A stretch of DNA of 64,000 nucleotides from Muribaculaceae bacterium (GTDB taxonomy: Bacteria; Bacteroidota; Bacteroidia; Bacteroidales; Muribaculaceae), in contig JAFLTT010000004.1 in assembly GCA_022509165.1 (NCBI GenBank), forward strand, positions 62,001 to 126,000, read 5' to 3'. How positions within the stretch are numbered: the stretch's first letter is position 1; each line of letters begins with the position of its first letter. Below the pieces are notes generated by a model. The model had not been told where the DNA came from. It saw only the letters and a list, made by a program, of their open reading frames with translations, and did no database searches. The position numbers and the translations under genes were made by a program. This document shows positions 34,531 to 42,109 of the stretch, piece after piece.

Positions 34531-34555
34531 CAAAATCAACAAATATCAAATTACT

Positions 34556-36901
34556 ATGAAAAAAGTCTTTAGGTATCTTCTTTTAGGAGGCCTGGCTACA
34601 ATAGCTTATACTAATATGTCAGCTCAGAATGAAGTGATAGTGGAAACTGATGCATATAGCTGGCGAGGCGATACGATATTTCAGGATGAATTCAAGGCAT
34701 GGGCAGTGAATCCCTATGAAATTCAGTCGACTTATAAAGGAAGACCGGGGTATTTCATGCCAATTGAGCAGAGCTGGAAACGCAAAAATGACCTGAGTGC
34801 CTATCCGGTGGTGAGTGGTGGCAACCCGTTGATGGAAGCAGTGTACAATATGGGTCTCGATGAGATGATAAATGCGGTAGAGCCCGACACTACGCTTCGC
34901 ACCGGAAAGGAATGGGCCGGAGTCTGGACCCGCGACGTTAGCTATTCAATCATATTGTCGATGGCAGCACTGCAGCCGGAGGCATCCATGATTTCGTTGC
35001 TTAAGAAAATCAACGACGAAGGTCAGATAATACAGGATACAGGATCGGGAGGAGCATGGCCCATCTCAACCGACAGAATGATATGGACAGTGGCAGCCTG
35101 GGAGATATACAAAGTCACAGGCGATAAGAATTGGCTTGAGACAGTATATCCGGTAGTGGAGAGGTCAATCGCCAAAGATGCAAAGACAGTGATAAGTGAC
35201 AATGGCCTTGTGAAAGGTGAGACCTCCTTTATAGACTGGAGAGAACAAAGTTATCCAAAATGGATGCAGACTGCTGATATAGCACAAAGCGAAGCAATGG
35301 GTACCAATGTGCTGTATGCAGCAGCCTTGAATTGTGCGGCTGATATGGCTGAAGAGTTGGGCAAGAAGAAAGAGGCGGCAGAGTTCAGAAAAGCATCGGA
35401 AGAATTGGCTGCCAACATCGACAAGACTTTCTGGATGGAAGATAAGGGATATTACGGCATGTACACTTATGGGCGTGACAATCTTATCCTGAATCCGCGT
35501 GCAGAGACTTTAGGTGAATCCCTGGCTATACTCTTCGATATTGCTCCCGCAGAAAAGGTGAAGACAATTTCCGAGAATCATCCGGTCACAAAATATGGAG
35601 CACCGGTATTCTTCCCTCAGATTTCGGATATGCCCAATTATCATAACAATGCCTTATGGCCTTTCGTGGCTTCATACTGGACCCTTGCACAGGCCAAGGC
35701 CGGCAATGAGGAGGGAGTACTTGAAGGTATAGGCAGTGTGGTAAGACCGGCTGCACTATTTGCCACCAATAAAGAAAACCTTAACCTTGACAACGGGGAT
35801 ATATTTACCGAGCTAAATTCCTCTAACATGCTCTGGAGTCTTAGCGGTAACCTTGCTCTCACCAATCAGATACTTTTTGGTATTCACTTTGAAAAAGATG
35901 GTTTGAGGATAGCGCCTTTTGTACCGGAAGTGCTTGGAGGTGAACGAACTCTCAGTAATTTCCCCTACCGTGGGGCACGGTTAAATATCACAGTAAACGG
36001 GTACGGAGACAAAGTAGCCTCTCTGTCAGTCAATGGCAAGCCTTACGATTTAGAGAAAAATCCTGTAATACCAGCTTCACTTCTTACCAAGGGAAAAGGT
36101 GTAAGCGACATAGTGGTTAATATGGACAATAAGCCCATCGCTCCAATGAAAGTAAACAATGTGGCGAATGTGAAGGCACCGCTCACACCTATAGCATGGC
36201 TCAGTTATGATGAATCTATAGAAGTACCGGCACAGGACTCGGATCTTAGGTATAATCTGCTTCAATGGAATCCGATAGAATATATGGGGGAATATATAGT
36301 GCTGAAAGATGGCAAGGAAGTGGGAAGGACTCACCAGACTCAATGGCCGGCAATTGAGGCAGGTGAATGGCAGGTGATAGGTGTGGCCACAGATGGCACT
36401 CAAGGTTTTGCTTCCGAACCACGCAGCAATCGTCCCTCTCGATTCTGGGATATGGATGATGAAGTGTTGGTGGCTGTGTCGGAAGAGATTTCATATCCTG
36501 TTGCTGAAATAAAAGGATATAAGGGCAAAGGCTTTGTGGAAACCGATAAAAGTCTGAAGCCTGTTGTGAAGGTTATTGATGTGCCGAATGATGGCATTTA
36601 TTCCATCTCATATCGTTACTCTAACGGAAATGGTCCGGTCAATACAGAGAATAAGGCAGCTATAAGAAGTCTGTATGTAGATGGAAAGGATGTTGGCACT
36701 ATAGTAATGCCTCAAAGAGGAGTGGCCAATTGGGACGACTGGGGAATGTCTAATTCAGTGAAGGTTCCTCTAACAAAAGGTACCCATACAATAACCCTTC
36801 AATACAACCCGGAAGATCAAAACATGAACCTGAAAACCAACCATGCACTGATAGACGGCATTGTGGTTGAAGAGGTCTCAACACATTTTAACAGAAATTA
36901 A
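34556..36901 (+). CDS. Secreted six-hairpin glycosidase-like protein with C-terminal CBM-like domain
   Basis: Exported (alpha/alpha)6-barrel glycoside hydrolase-like protein, 781 residues from MKKVFRYLLL. A signal peptide ends near NMSAQ. The barrel (about 60-470) has TGKEWAGVWTRDVSYSIIL, DTGSGGAWPISTDRMIW, SFIDWREQSYPKWMQ and NYHNNALWPFVASYW. These carry acidic residues at places used by GH63/GH37/GH15-like enzymes and by proteins annotated as glycogen-debranching. Residues about 640-775 look like a CBM6/35-type beta sandwich (GIYSISYRYSNGNGP, KGTHTITLQYNPED). A longer start at 34508 lies inside a repeat and would spoil the signal peptide. Exact family and substrate are unresolved. Confidence 0.8.
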   Translation: MKKVFRYLLLGGLATIAYTNMSAQNEVIVETDAYSWRGDTIFQDEFKAWAVNPYEIQSTYKGRPGYFMPIEQSWKRKNDLSAYPVVSGGNPLMEAVYNMGLDEMINAVEPDTTLRTGKEWAGVWTRDVSYSIILSMAALQPEASMISLLKKINDEGQIIQDTGSGGAWPISTDRMIWTVAAWEIYKVTGDKNWLETVYPVVERSIAKDAKTVISDNGLVKGETSFIDWREQSYPKWMQTADIAQSEAMGTNVLYAAALNCAADMAEELGKKKEAAEFRKASEELAANIDKTFWMEDKGYYGMYTYGRDNLILNPRAETLGESLAILFDIAPAEKVKTISENHPVTKYGAPVFFPQISDMPNYHNNALWPFVASYWTLAQAKAGNEEGVLEGIGSVVRPAALFATNKENLNLDNGDIFTELNSSNMLWSLSGNLALTNQILFGIHFEKDGLRIAPFVPEVLGGERTLSNFPYRGARLNITVNGYGDKVASLSVNGKPYDLEKNPVIPASLLTKGKGVSDIVVNMDNKPIAPMKVNNVANVKAPLTPIAWLSYDESIEVPAQDSDLRYNLLQWNPIEYMGEYIVLKDGKEVGRTHQTQWPAIEAGEWQVIGVATDGTQGFASEPRSNRPSRFWDMDDEVLVAVSEEISYPVAEIKGYKGKGFVETDKSLKPVVKVIDVPNDGIYSISYRYSNGNGPVNTENKAAIRSLYVDGKDVGTIVMPQRGVANWDDWGMSNSVKVPLTKGTHTITLQYNPEDQNMNLKTNHALIDGIVVEEVSTHFNRN

Positions 36902-36912
36902 AAAGGATTTTT

Positions 36913-36958
36913 AAGGTTGCCAATAGCTTGATACTCAGATATTGGCAACCTTATTTTT
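36913..36958 (+). terminator. Terminator of the glycosidase gene
   Basis: Perfect 13-base stem AAGGTTGCCAATA / TATTGGCAACCTT with a 14-base loop, followed by ATTTTTAT, starting 12 bases after the stop codon. Confidence 0.85.
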
Positions 36959-36998
36959 ATCTTGACGTTCCTTCTGAGGAATATTTTTAAGAGAAAAG

Positions 36999-37030
36999 TT
37001 TGGAAAAATTGAATAACTGATGTAATTTTG
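36999..37030 (+). promoter_or_regulatory. Promoter of SRP RNA-tRNA-Thr unit
   Basis: TTTG at -33, exactly 20 bases, TAATTTTG at -7. The RNA would start at about 37035, the first paired base of the SRP helix. Confidence 0.8.
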
Positions 37031-37034
37031 CATC

Positions 37035-37129
37035 GGGTGAGTCCTGCACGACTTGCTCCCCGTAAATCCCCCAGGTCTTGACCGAAGCAAGGGTAGCGGG
37101 TTGAGCTGTGCGATGTAGATCGCTCTCCC
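37035..37129 (+). ncRNA. ffs: Bacterial small signal recognition particle RNA (4.5S)
   Basis: RNA scaffold of the signal recognition particle that binds Ffh and FtsY. The terminal helix is formed by GGGTGAG at the 5' end and CTCTCCC at the 3' end (one G-U pair). The apical domain has the diagnostic CCCAGGTC...CCGAAGCAAGGG arrangement, which lines up with the CAGG...GAAGCAG core of E. coli 4.5S RNA, leaving a short TTGA-containing loop. The length of about 95 bases fits the small SRP class. A canonical promoter sits directly upstream and tRNA-Thr follows 4 bases after the helix. Confidence 0.85.
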
Positions 37130-37133
37130 ATTT

Positions 37134-37207
37134 GCCTCTTTAGCTCAGTTGGCCAGAGCACGTGATTTGTAATCTCGGGGTCGTTGGTTCGAATCCGACA
37201 AGAGGCT
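37134..37207 (+). tRNA. tRNA-Thr (anticodon TGT)
   Basis: Acceptor GCCTCTT/AAGAGGC with discriminator T, D arm GCTCAGTTGG, anticodon loop TTTGTAA, T arm GGTTCGAATCC. The anticodon stem CGTGA/TCTCG has a T-T mismatch at its middle pair. CCA is not encoded. It is probably co-transcribed with SRP RNA. Confidence 0.93.
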
Positions 37208-37305
37208 CAAAGTTTACTGCTTCGCAGTATAGCGTTGAATGTTTTTCATAATTTTGTTTTGGCGGTATGTTTTTTAATTAAAGCATGCCGTTTTTTTTAT
37301 TTATC

Positions 37306-37632
37306 ATGTTTTCCTACAATATAACCTTTGTGGCCGATACCAAAGAGGAGGCCCGGCTGCTCACATATCTAAGATCAGAGTTAATCCCTGCTCTTTTTAA
37401 TCCTGATTCAGGAGCCGGAAATCCTGAACTTAAGAAAATTATTGAGGCCGGGGGTGAGAAACAGGGTGAAGAACACGGTGTAAGTCTGGCCCTGAGTGCA
37501 ATTTTTGAGTCGGAAGCTGAAGCACGCCTCTGGCATGATGAGGTGGCAGTGCCTGCCCTGGGAGATTTTCATCTTAAATTCGGCGAAAGAGCACTCTTCT
37601 TTATAACTTTGCTCGAGTTTCTTGAGGTGTAG
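37306..37632 (+). CDS. DUF4286 family protein
   Basis: Small cytoplasmic protein of 108 residues from MFSYNITFVAD; an upstream ATG seven codons earlier is possible. It shows the ferredoxin-like alternation of strands and helices, with SYNITFVADTKEEARLLTYLRS at the front and the later LALSAIFESEAEARLWHDEV and ALFFITLLEFLEV segments typical of DUF4286. No catalytic residues are known for the family. It precedes ruvC by 26 bases and is probably co-transcribed. Confidence 0.78.
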   Translation: MFSYNITFVADTKEEARLLTYLRSELIPALFNPDSGAGNPELKKIIEAGGEKQGEEHGVSLALSAIFESEAEARLWHDEVAVPALGDFHLKFGERALFFITLLEFLEV

Positions 37633-37658
37633 TAAAAAAGCAAGGGGAAGTGTGAAGT

Positions 37659-38249
37659 ATGGACACTCGGGAATTTGAAAGAGTGATAATGGGGATCGAC
37701 CCCGGCACAAATGTGATGGGATATGGTGTGTTGGGTATCAAGGGCCGGAAACTTACTCCGGTGATACTCGGAGCCATTGAACTGAATAAGGTGGGCGATC
37801 ATTATCTGCGACTGGCCAGGATTTATGAAAGAGTCACCGGGATTATCGATCAGTATTTGCCTGACGAACTGGCCATCGAGGCTCCTTTCTATGGTAAAAA
37901 CGTACAGTCGATGCTCAAACTGGGGCGAGCACAGGGTGTGGCCATGGCTGCAGCTTTGGCACGCCAAATTCCTATAGCTGAATATGCTCCTCTCAAAGTA
38001 AAGCAAGTGGTAACAGGAAATGGTGGCGCCTCAAAGGAACAGGTGGCCAACATGCTATGTTATATTTTGAAAATGGAAAGAGATAAGTTACCATCTCTTT
38101 TGGATGCCACAGATGCTATGGCTGTGGCGCTCGCACATTATTATGAGAGCGGGAAACCCACAGCCGGAACCGGTGCCAAGAATTGGGCCCAGTTTATCAA
38201 GCAACATCCCGACCGTATCGTAGGGAAAACAATAAACAATAAACAATAA
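37659..38249 (+). CDS. ruvC: Holliday junction resolvase RuvC
   Basis: Endonuclease resolving Holliday junctions with RuvAB. The acidic catalytic residues lie in MGIDPGTNVMGYGV, LAIEAPFYGKNVQS and DATDAMAVALAH. The KQVVTGNGGASKEQVANM region contacts DNA. The 196-residue protein has a tail GKTINNKQ, whose last codons are read from an A+T-rich repeat array that also provides the stop codon. The original C-terminus was therefore probably replaced or extended by the repeat. Confidence 0.94.
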   Translation: MDTREFERVIMGIDPGTNVMGYGVLGIKGRKLTPVILGAIELNKVGDHYLRLARIYERVTGIIDQYLPDELAIEAPFYGKNVQSMLKLGRAQGVAMAAALARQIPIAEYAPLKVKQVVTGNGGASKEQVANMLCYILKMERDKLPSLLDATDAMAVALAHYYESGKPTAGTGAKNWAQFIKQHPDRIVGKTINNKQ

Positions 38250-38403
38250 ACTTGTAAGTAATAAACAATAAACAATAAACAATAAGTAAGATACTAAAAA
38301 TAAGTGAATCACTTAAACAGTAACCCACTTATTGTTTATTGTTTATTGTTTGATACTTAATAAGTAACCCACTTATTGTTTATTGTTTATTGTTTGATAC
38401 TTA
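38222..38403. repeat. AACAATAA-type repeat array between ruvC and deoC
   Basis: The left part repeats AATAAAC units (38227-38285) in plus orientation. The right part carries two 41-base direct copies (38319-38359 and 38363-38403) beginning AGTAACCCACTTATTG and ending TTTGATACTTA, made of GTTTATT units in the opposite sense. The two halves are complementary and could fold into a large hairpin between convergent genes. The ruvC stop lies in the left edge and the deoC stop is the last three bases of the right copy. Related to the array at 19292. Confidence 0.8.
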
Positions 38404-39282
38404 GAAGTATTTTACTTCTGCTTCGTCGAGCATCTTGGCAAGCATGGCATTGGCCAGACTGCTCGCACCGATTCTGAAGTAAGTATTGTCGAGCCATTCT
38501 TCTCCGAGCACATCCTTCACGATGGCATAATAAAGCAAAGCATCCTCAGTGCTTCTGACACCGCCTGCTGCCTTGAAGCCGACTTTCCGGCCTGTCTTCT
38601 CATAATATTCACGGATACATCTGCACATCACATAGGCAGCTTCAGGTGAGGCTCCTTCATATACCTTCCCGGTGGATGTCTTGATAAAGTCAGCATCACT
38701 ATACATAGCCAGTATACTGGCATTACGTATCTGCTCCGGATCCTTCAGGGCTCCTGACTCTATTATCACCTTCATGTGTGCATCCTTGATGGAATGTTTC
38801 ACTTCAATGAGTTCGTCACAAAGTTCCTCATAATTTCCATCCAGCAACATTCCTAAGTTCATTACCACGTCTACCTCATCAGCTCCCTCGGATACTGCCA
38901 ATGCTGCATCTGCCACCTTTATGGCTGTGAAAGTCTGGCCCGAAGGGAACCCTCCGGCCACTACAGCGATTTTAACACCGGTTACTTCCAGAGCTGACCT
39001 TACTAATCCTGCGAAATTGCTAAACACACAGAGAGCGGCCACATTGGGATATTGAGGATATTCATTGTCGAAATCATTTACTCTCTGCACAAATCCGGTC
39101 ACACTATTCTGACTGTCGGTTGTGTTGAGTGTGGTGAGGTCAATACAATTGAAGATCCGTGTATACACTTCCGGTTTCCTCAGTTCAGGAAGTTTCTCCT
39201 TGATTTTTTCAACTTCTGCTTTAATGAAATCTTTGTCGGTAGGTACACCTGATTCATCCAGTACTTTTTTATATCTATCCAT
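38401..39282 (-). CDS. deoC: Deoxyribose-phosphate aldolase
   Basis: Class I aldolase splitting 2-deoxyribose 5-phosphate into glyceraldehyde 3-phosphate and acetaldehyde, feeding nucleoside catabolism. The Schiff-base lysine is in SDADFIKTSTGKVYEGA; VAGGFPSGQTFTAIKVADA, EVDVVMNLGMLLDGNYE and VGFKAAGGVRSTEDAL complete the TIM-barrel site. The 293-residue length includes an N-terminal extension of about 50 residues usual in Bacteroidetes. It follows rnr by 65 bases and ends inside a repeat array. Confidence 0.95.
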   Translation of the reverse strand: MDRYKKVLDESGVPTDKDFIKAEVEKIKEKLPELRKPEVYTRIFNCIDLTTLNTTDSQNSVTGFVQRVNDFDNEYPQYPNVAALCVFSNFAGLVRSALEVTGVKIAVVAGGFPSGQTFTAIKVADAALAVSEGADEVDVVMNLGMLLDGNYEELCDELIEVKHSIKDAHMKVIIESGALKDPEQIRNASILAMYSDADFIKTSTGKVYEGASPEAAYVMCRCIREYYEKTGRKVGFKAAGGVRSTEDALLYYAIVKDVLGEEWLDNTYFRIGASSLANAMLAKMLDEAEVKYF

Positions 39283-39347
39283 TGGTATTGTTGTTTTTAT
39301 AGTTTTACTATTTTTATCTGAGTAATCTTAAGAAACCACTTCCAATT

Positions 39348-41591
39348 CTATTTACGGGATCTGCCTTTGGATGGTTTTTTCTTCTTGGAAACCGATTCTT
39401 CCTTCTTAAGTTTCTTCTTTTCTTTTAGAGGTATATTGGGATTTCCCTCATCGAGCACGAGTGCAAAGTCGAGTTGTTTCTTTTCCAGGTCTGCTCGAGC
39501 CACCTGCACTTTCACGATATCGCCCAGGGTGTATTTGTTGTGGTATTTTCTACCTGTGAGACAGAAATTCTTCTCGTCGAAGTCATAATAATCATCGGCC
39601 AGGTCGCGCACCGGCACCAGCCCTTCGCACTTGTTCTCGTCCAATTCCACATAGAATCCCCATTCTGTCACAGCTGAAATCACACCCTCGTAAATTTCAC
39701 CGAGTTTGTCTTGCATGAATTCCACCTGTTTATAGCGGATAGATGCGCGTTCGGCATTTGCGGCAAGTTGTTCCATTTCCGAAGAATGTTTACACTGTTC
39801 CTCCACCTTCATCTTGTCGGCGCTACGTCCCCCCTCATCATATTTAGCCAGGAGACGGTGAACCATCATATCCGGGTATCTGCGGATAGGAGAAGTGAAA
39901 TGGGTGTAGAAAGGCACCGCGAGGCCATAGTGTCCTACGTTTTCGGTAGTATACATAGCCTTGGCCATACTCCTGATAGCCAGGATAGAGAGCATATTCT
40001 CCTCCCCGCGGCCCTTCACGTCCTTGAGCAAACGGTTGATGCCTCGGTTCACCTCCTTCGGAGATCCTTCGGTCTTCACCTTGAAACCAAACCTGGCAGC
40101 AATCTGAGAGAAGTTTGAAATCTTCTCCGGGTCAGGATTGTCGTGCACACGGTAAACGAAAGTCTTTGCTTTCTTTCCTTTCGGCACCTTGCCTATATGT
40201 TCAGCCACCGTGATATTTGCCAGAAGCATGAATTCCTCAATAAGTTTATTGGCATCTTTAGATTCCTTGAAGAAGACGCTTATAGGTTTACCATCTTTGT
40301 CAATTTCGAATCTTACTTCCGCACGGTCGAATTCGAGGGCTCCGTTTTCATATCTGCGGTGCCGGAGTTCTTTTGCCAGTTTATCGAGCGTTAGGATTTC
40401 CTCCTTGAAGTCTCCCTCTCCCGTTTCAATTATTTCCTGAGCCTCTTCATACGTGAACCTTCGGTCTGATTTTATTACCGTGCGCCCGATTCTACTCTTT
40501 ATCACATTTGCTTTATCATCCATTTCGAAAATGGCGGAATAGGTGAGTTTCTCTTCATTGGGACGCAGTGAGCAGATACCATTGGAAAGGTGTTCGGGGA
40601 GCATTGGAATGGTGCGGTCAACAAGGTAAACGCTTGTGGCACGTTGCTTAGCCTCCTTTTCAATAATGGATGTAGGCGAAACATAGTGAGTCACATCCGC
40701 AATATGTACCCCCACTTCCCAGTTACCATTCTTCAGTCGCCTTATAGAAAGAGCGTCGTCAAAGTCTTTGGCGTCGCGCGGGTCGATTGTAAATGTGGTT
40801 ACTCCTCTGAAATCTTCACGCTTGGCTATTTCCTCAGGAGTGATTCCGGCTTCAATCTCATTGGCCGCTTTCTCTACATTAGCAGGATAAGAGTAAGGCA
40901 ATCCGAATTCAGCAAGTATGGCATGCATCTCTGCAGTGTTTTCACCCTTGCGTCCGAGTATATCCACCACCTCTCCCTTGGGATTCATCTCATCATCATT
41001 CCATTTTGTGATTCTCGCGATGGCCTTGTCGCCGGTCTTTCCGCCTTTGAGTTTGGAACGAGGGATGATGATATCGGCTGCGAGGAATTTGGAATCAGTT
41101 ACGAGGGAGGCATAATTCTTCTCCACATTGAGCGTACCGATAAACACCTGTTCTTTCGGTTCTACGATTTCGATGACCTTTGCTTCCGGCTCCTGACCTT
41201 TTCGGTGAGCGGAAATCTCCACTCTCACCTTGTCGCCGTTAAGAGCATGGCGAGAGTTTCGTTCTGCCACAAATATCAGTTCATCGTCGATCATCACACC
41301 GTTACGGCCATTGCTTCTTCTCACGAATTGGCCGATGTTTTCTGTTCCGCGGTTGCTGTTTGCCTTATACTTTCCTAAGCCCACTTCCTGAATTCTCTCG
41401 GCGGCTGCCAGAGAATCAAGGATATTTATTACATCCATTCGGTTGGAAGGATGCGTGGCATTTATAGCGAAGGCAATCTGTTTATAGTTGAAAGCCTGTC
41501 GGTTTTCCTTTTCGAGGAAATTGAGGATGAGGTGTTCGAGGTCGACCTTCCTTATCTTTGGAGCGGCCTGTTTTGTAGATTTCACTGCCAT
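39348..41591 (-). CDS. rnr: Ribonuclease R
   Basis: Processive 3'-5' exoribonuclease for structured RNA decay, 747 residues. The order is an N-terminal winged helix (about 15-75), two cold-shock domains (about 80-235), the RNB catalytic domain (about 250-580) and a C-terminal S1 domain (about 640-720). The catalytic acids are in TFTIDPRDAKDFDDALSIR, and TVAEHIGKVPK and PFYTHFTSPIRRYPDMMVHR are strongly conserved. The tail is basic (KKKKPSKGRSRK), typical of RNase R. It begins the minus-strand pair with deoC. Confidence 0.95.
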   Translation of the reverse strand: MAVKSTKQAAPKIRKVDLEHLILNFLEKENRQAFNYKQIAFAINATHPSNRMDVINILDSLAAAERIQEVGLGKYKANSNRGTENIGQFVRRSNGRNGVMIDDELIFVAERNSRHALNGDKVRVEISAHRKGQEPEAKVIEIVEPKEQVFIGTLNVEKNYASLVTDSKFLAADIIIPRSKLKGGKTGDKAIARITKWNDDEMNPKGEVVDILGRKGENTAEMHAILAEFGLPYSYPANVEKAANEIEAGITPEEIAKREDFRGVTTFTIDPRDAKDFDDALSIRRLKNGNWEVGVHIADVTHYVSPTSIIEKEAKQRATSVYLVDRTIPMLPEHLSNGICSLRPNEEKLTYSAIFEMDDKANVIKSRIGRTVIKSDRRFTYEEAQEIIETGEGDFKEEILTLDKLAKELRHRRYENGALEFDRAEVRFEIDKDGKPISVFFKESKDANKLIEEFMLLANITVAEHIGKVPKGKKAKTFVYRVHDNPDPEKISNFSQIAARFGFKVKTEGSPKEVNRGINRLLKDVKGRGEENMLSILAIRSMAKAMYTTENVGHYGLAVPFYTHFTSPIRRYPDMMVHRLLAKYDEGGRSADKMKVEEQCKHSSEMEQLAANAERASIRYKQVEFMQDKLGEIYEGVISAVTEWGFYVELDENKCEGLVPVRDLADDYYDFDEKNFCLTGRKYHNKYTLGDIVKVQVARADLEKKQLDFALVLDEGNPNIPLKEKKKLKKEESVSKKKKPSKGRSRK

Positions 41592-41990
41592 AACCTATCA
41601 AATAGATAAAAGCCCTTTCTTGCTTGATGTTATAATATGAATTTTTTGGCGTTATTGGCGATACAGACGTTACTAACGGTATTCATATATTTATAACAAA
41701 AAATCGGCGGGAAATATTGAGAAAGAGTAATTTTTGACAGACAAATATGAGATGCGAAAGAATGAATAACAATGGTTAAAAAGGATAATTAACAATGTTA
41801 ATGGATGATATAGAGGATATGTAATCAGTATAAAATTTTATTTTTGCCATGTTTAAGTAGCAAAATCCTATATAAACATAAGGAAATGACAAACAAATGT
41901 CATCCGATATGAGAGGTGGGATGCTATGGAAAACTCAAAAATATGTTAAAAAACATTATGAAGTAATGTGGATATATCCCTGATATGGGA

Positions 41991-41998
41991 TAATTTTG
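41991..41998 (+). promoter_or_regulatory. -7 box (TAATTTTG) of susCDEF
   Basis: Perfect TAnnTTTG match about 110 bases before susC. The -33 site reads TGTG rather than TTTG, so the promoter may be weak without an activator, as expected for an inducible polysaccharide locus. Confidence 0.6.
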
Positions 41999-42009
41999 CA
42001 TTTGCCATA

Positions 42010-42039
42010 CTACAGGGCGAGGTGTGGAGTGCCCTGTAG
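42010..42039 (+). promoter_or_regulatory. 5'-leader hairpin of susC
   Basis: Perfect 9-base stem CTACAGGGC / GCCCTGTAG with a 12-base loop, placed 5 to 10 bases from the predicted transcription start. No T run follows, so it is more likely a stabilising or regulatory 5' structure than a terminator. Confidence 0.55.
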
Positions 42040-42109
42040 GATAATGAAAAACTCCATAGATAACCTGAAAAAATAAAATCTAACCAAATATCAACTAAAT
42101 TTTTCTTGC

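Larger units (their letters stand above)
41592..42109. other. Regulatory region between rnr and susC
   Basis: A 518-base A+T-rich divergent region without a credible gene. It contains the susC promoter and a leader hairpin, an additional TATTTTTG (41839-41846) that could be a second -7 box, and a small palindrome ATGACA-6-TGTCAT (41885-41902). No SusR-like regulator is encoded here. Confidence 0.55.

Noticed and set aside
34508-34555. Upstream ATG extending the six-hairpin glycosidase
   Set aside because: The codons lie inside the palindromic element and would place 16 charged residues before a normal signal peptide starting at 34556.
36898-37161. 87-residue minus-strand open frame
   Set aside because: It overlaps the glycosidase terminator, the SRP RNA and the start of tRNA-Thr, and has no protein-like composition.
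38222-38403. Possible CRISPR array because of short regular repeats
   Set aside because: Repeat units are 7-base AATAAAC/GTTTATT runs and two 41-base copies with no unique spacers of regular length, and no cas genes are present.
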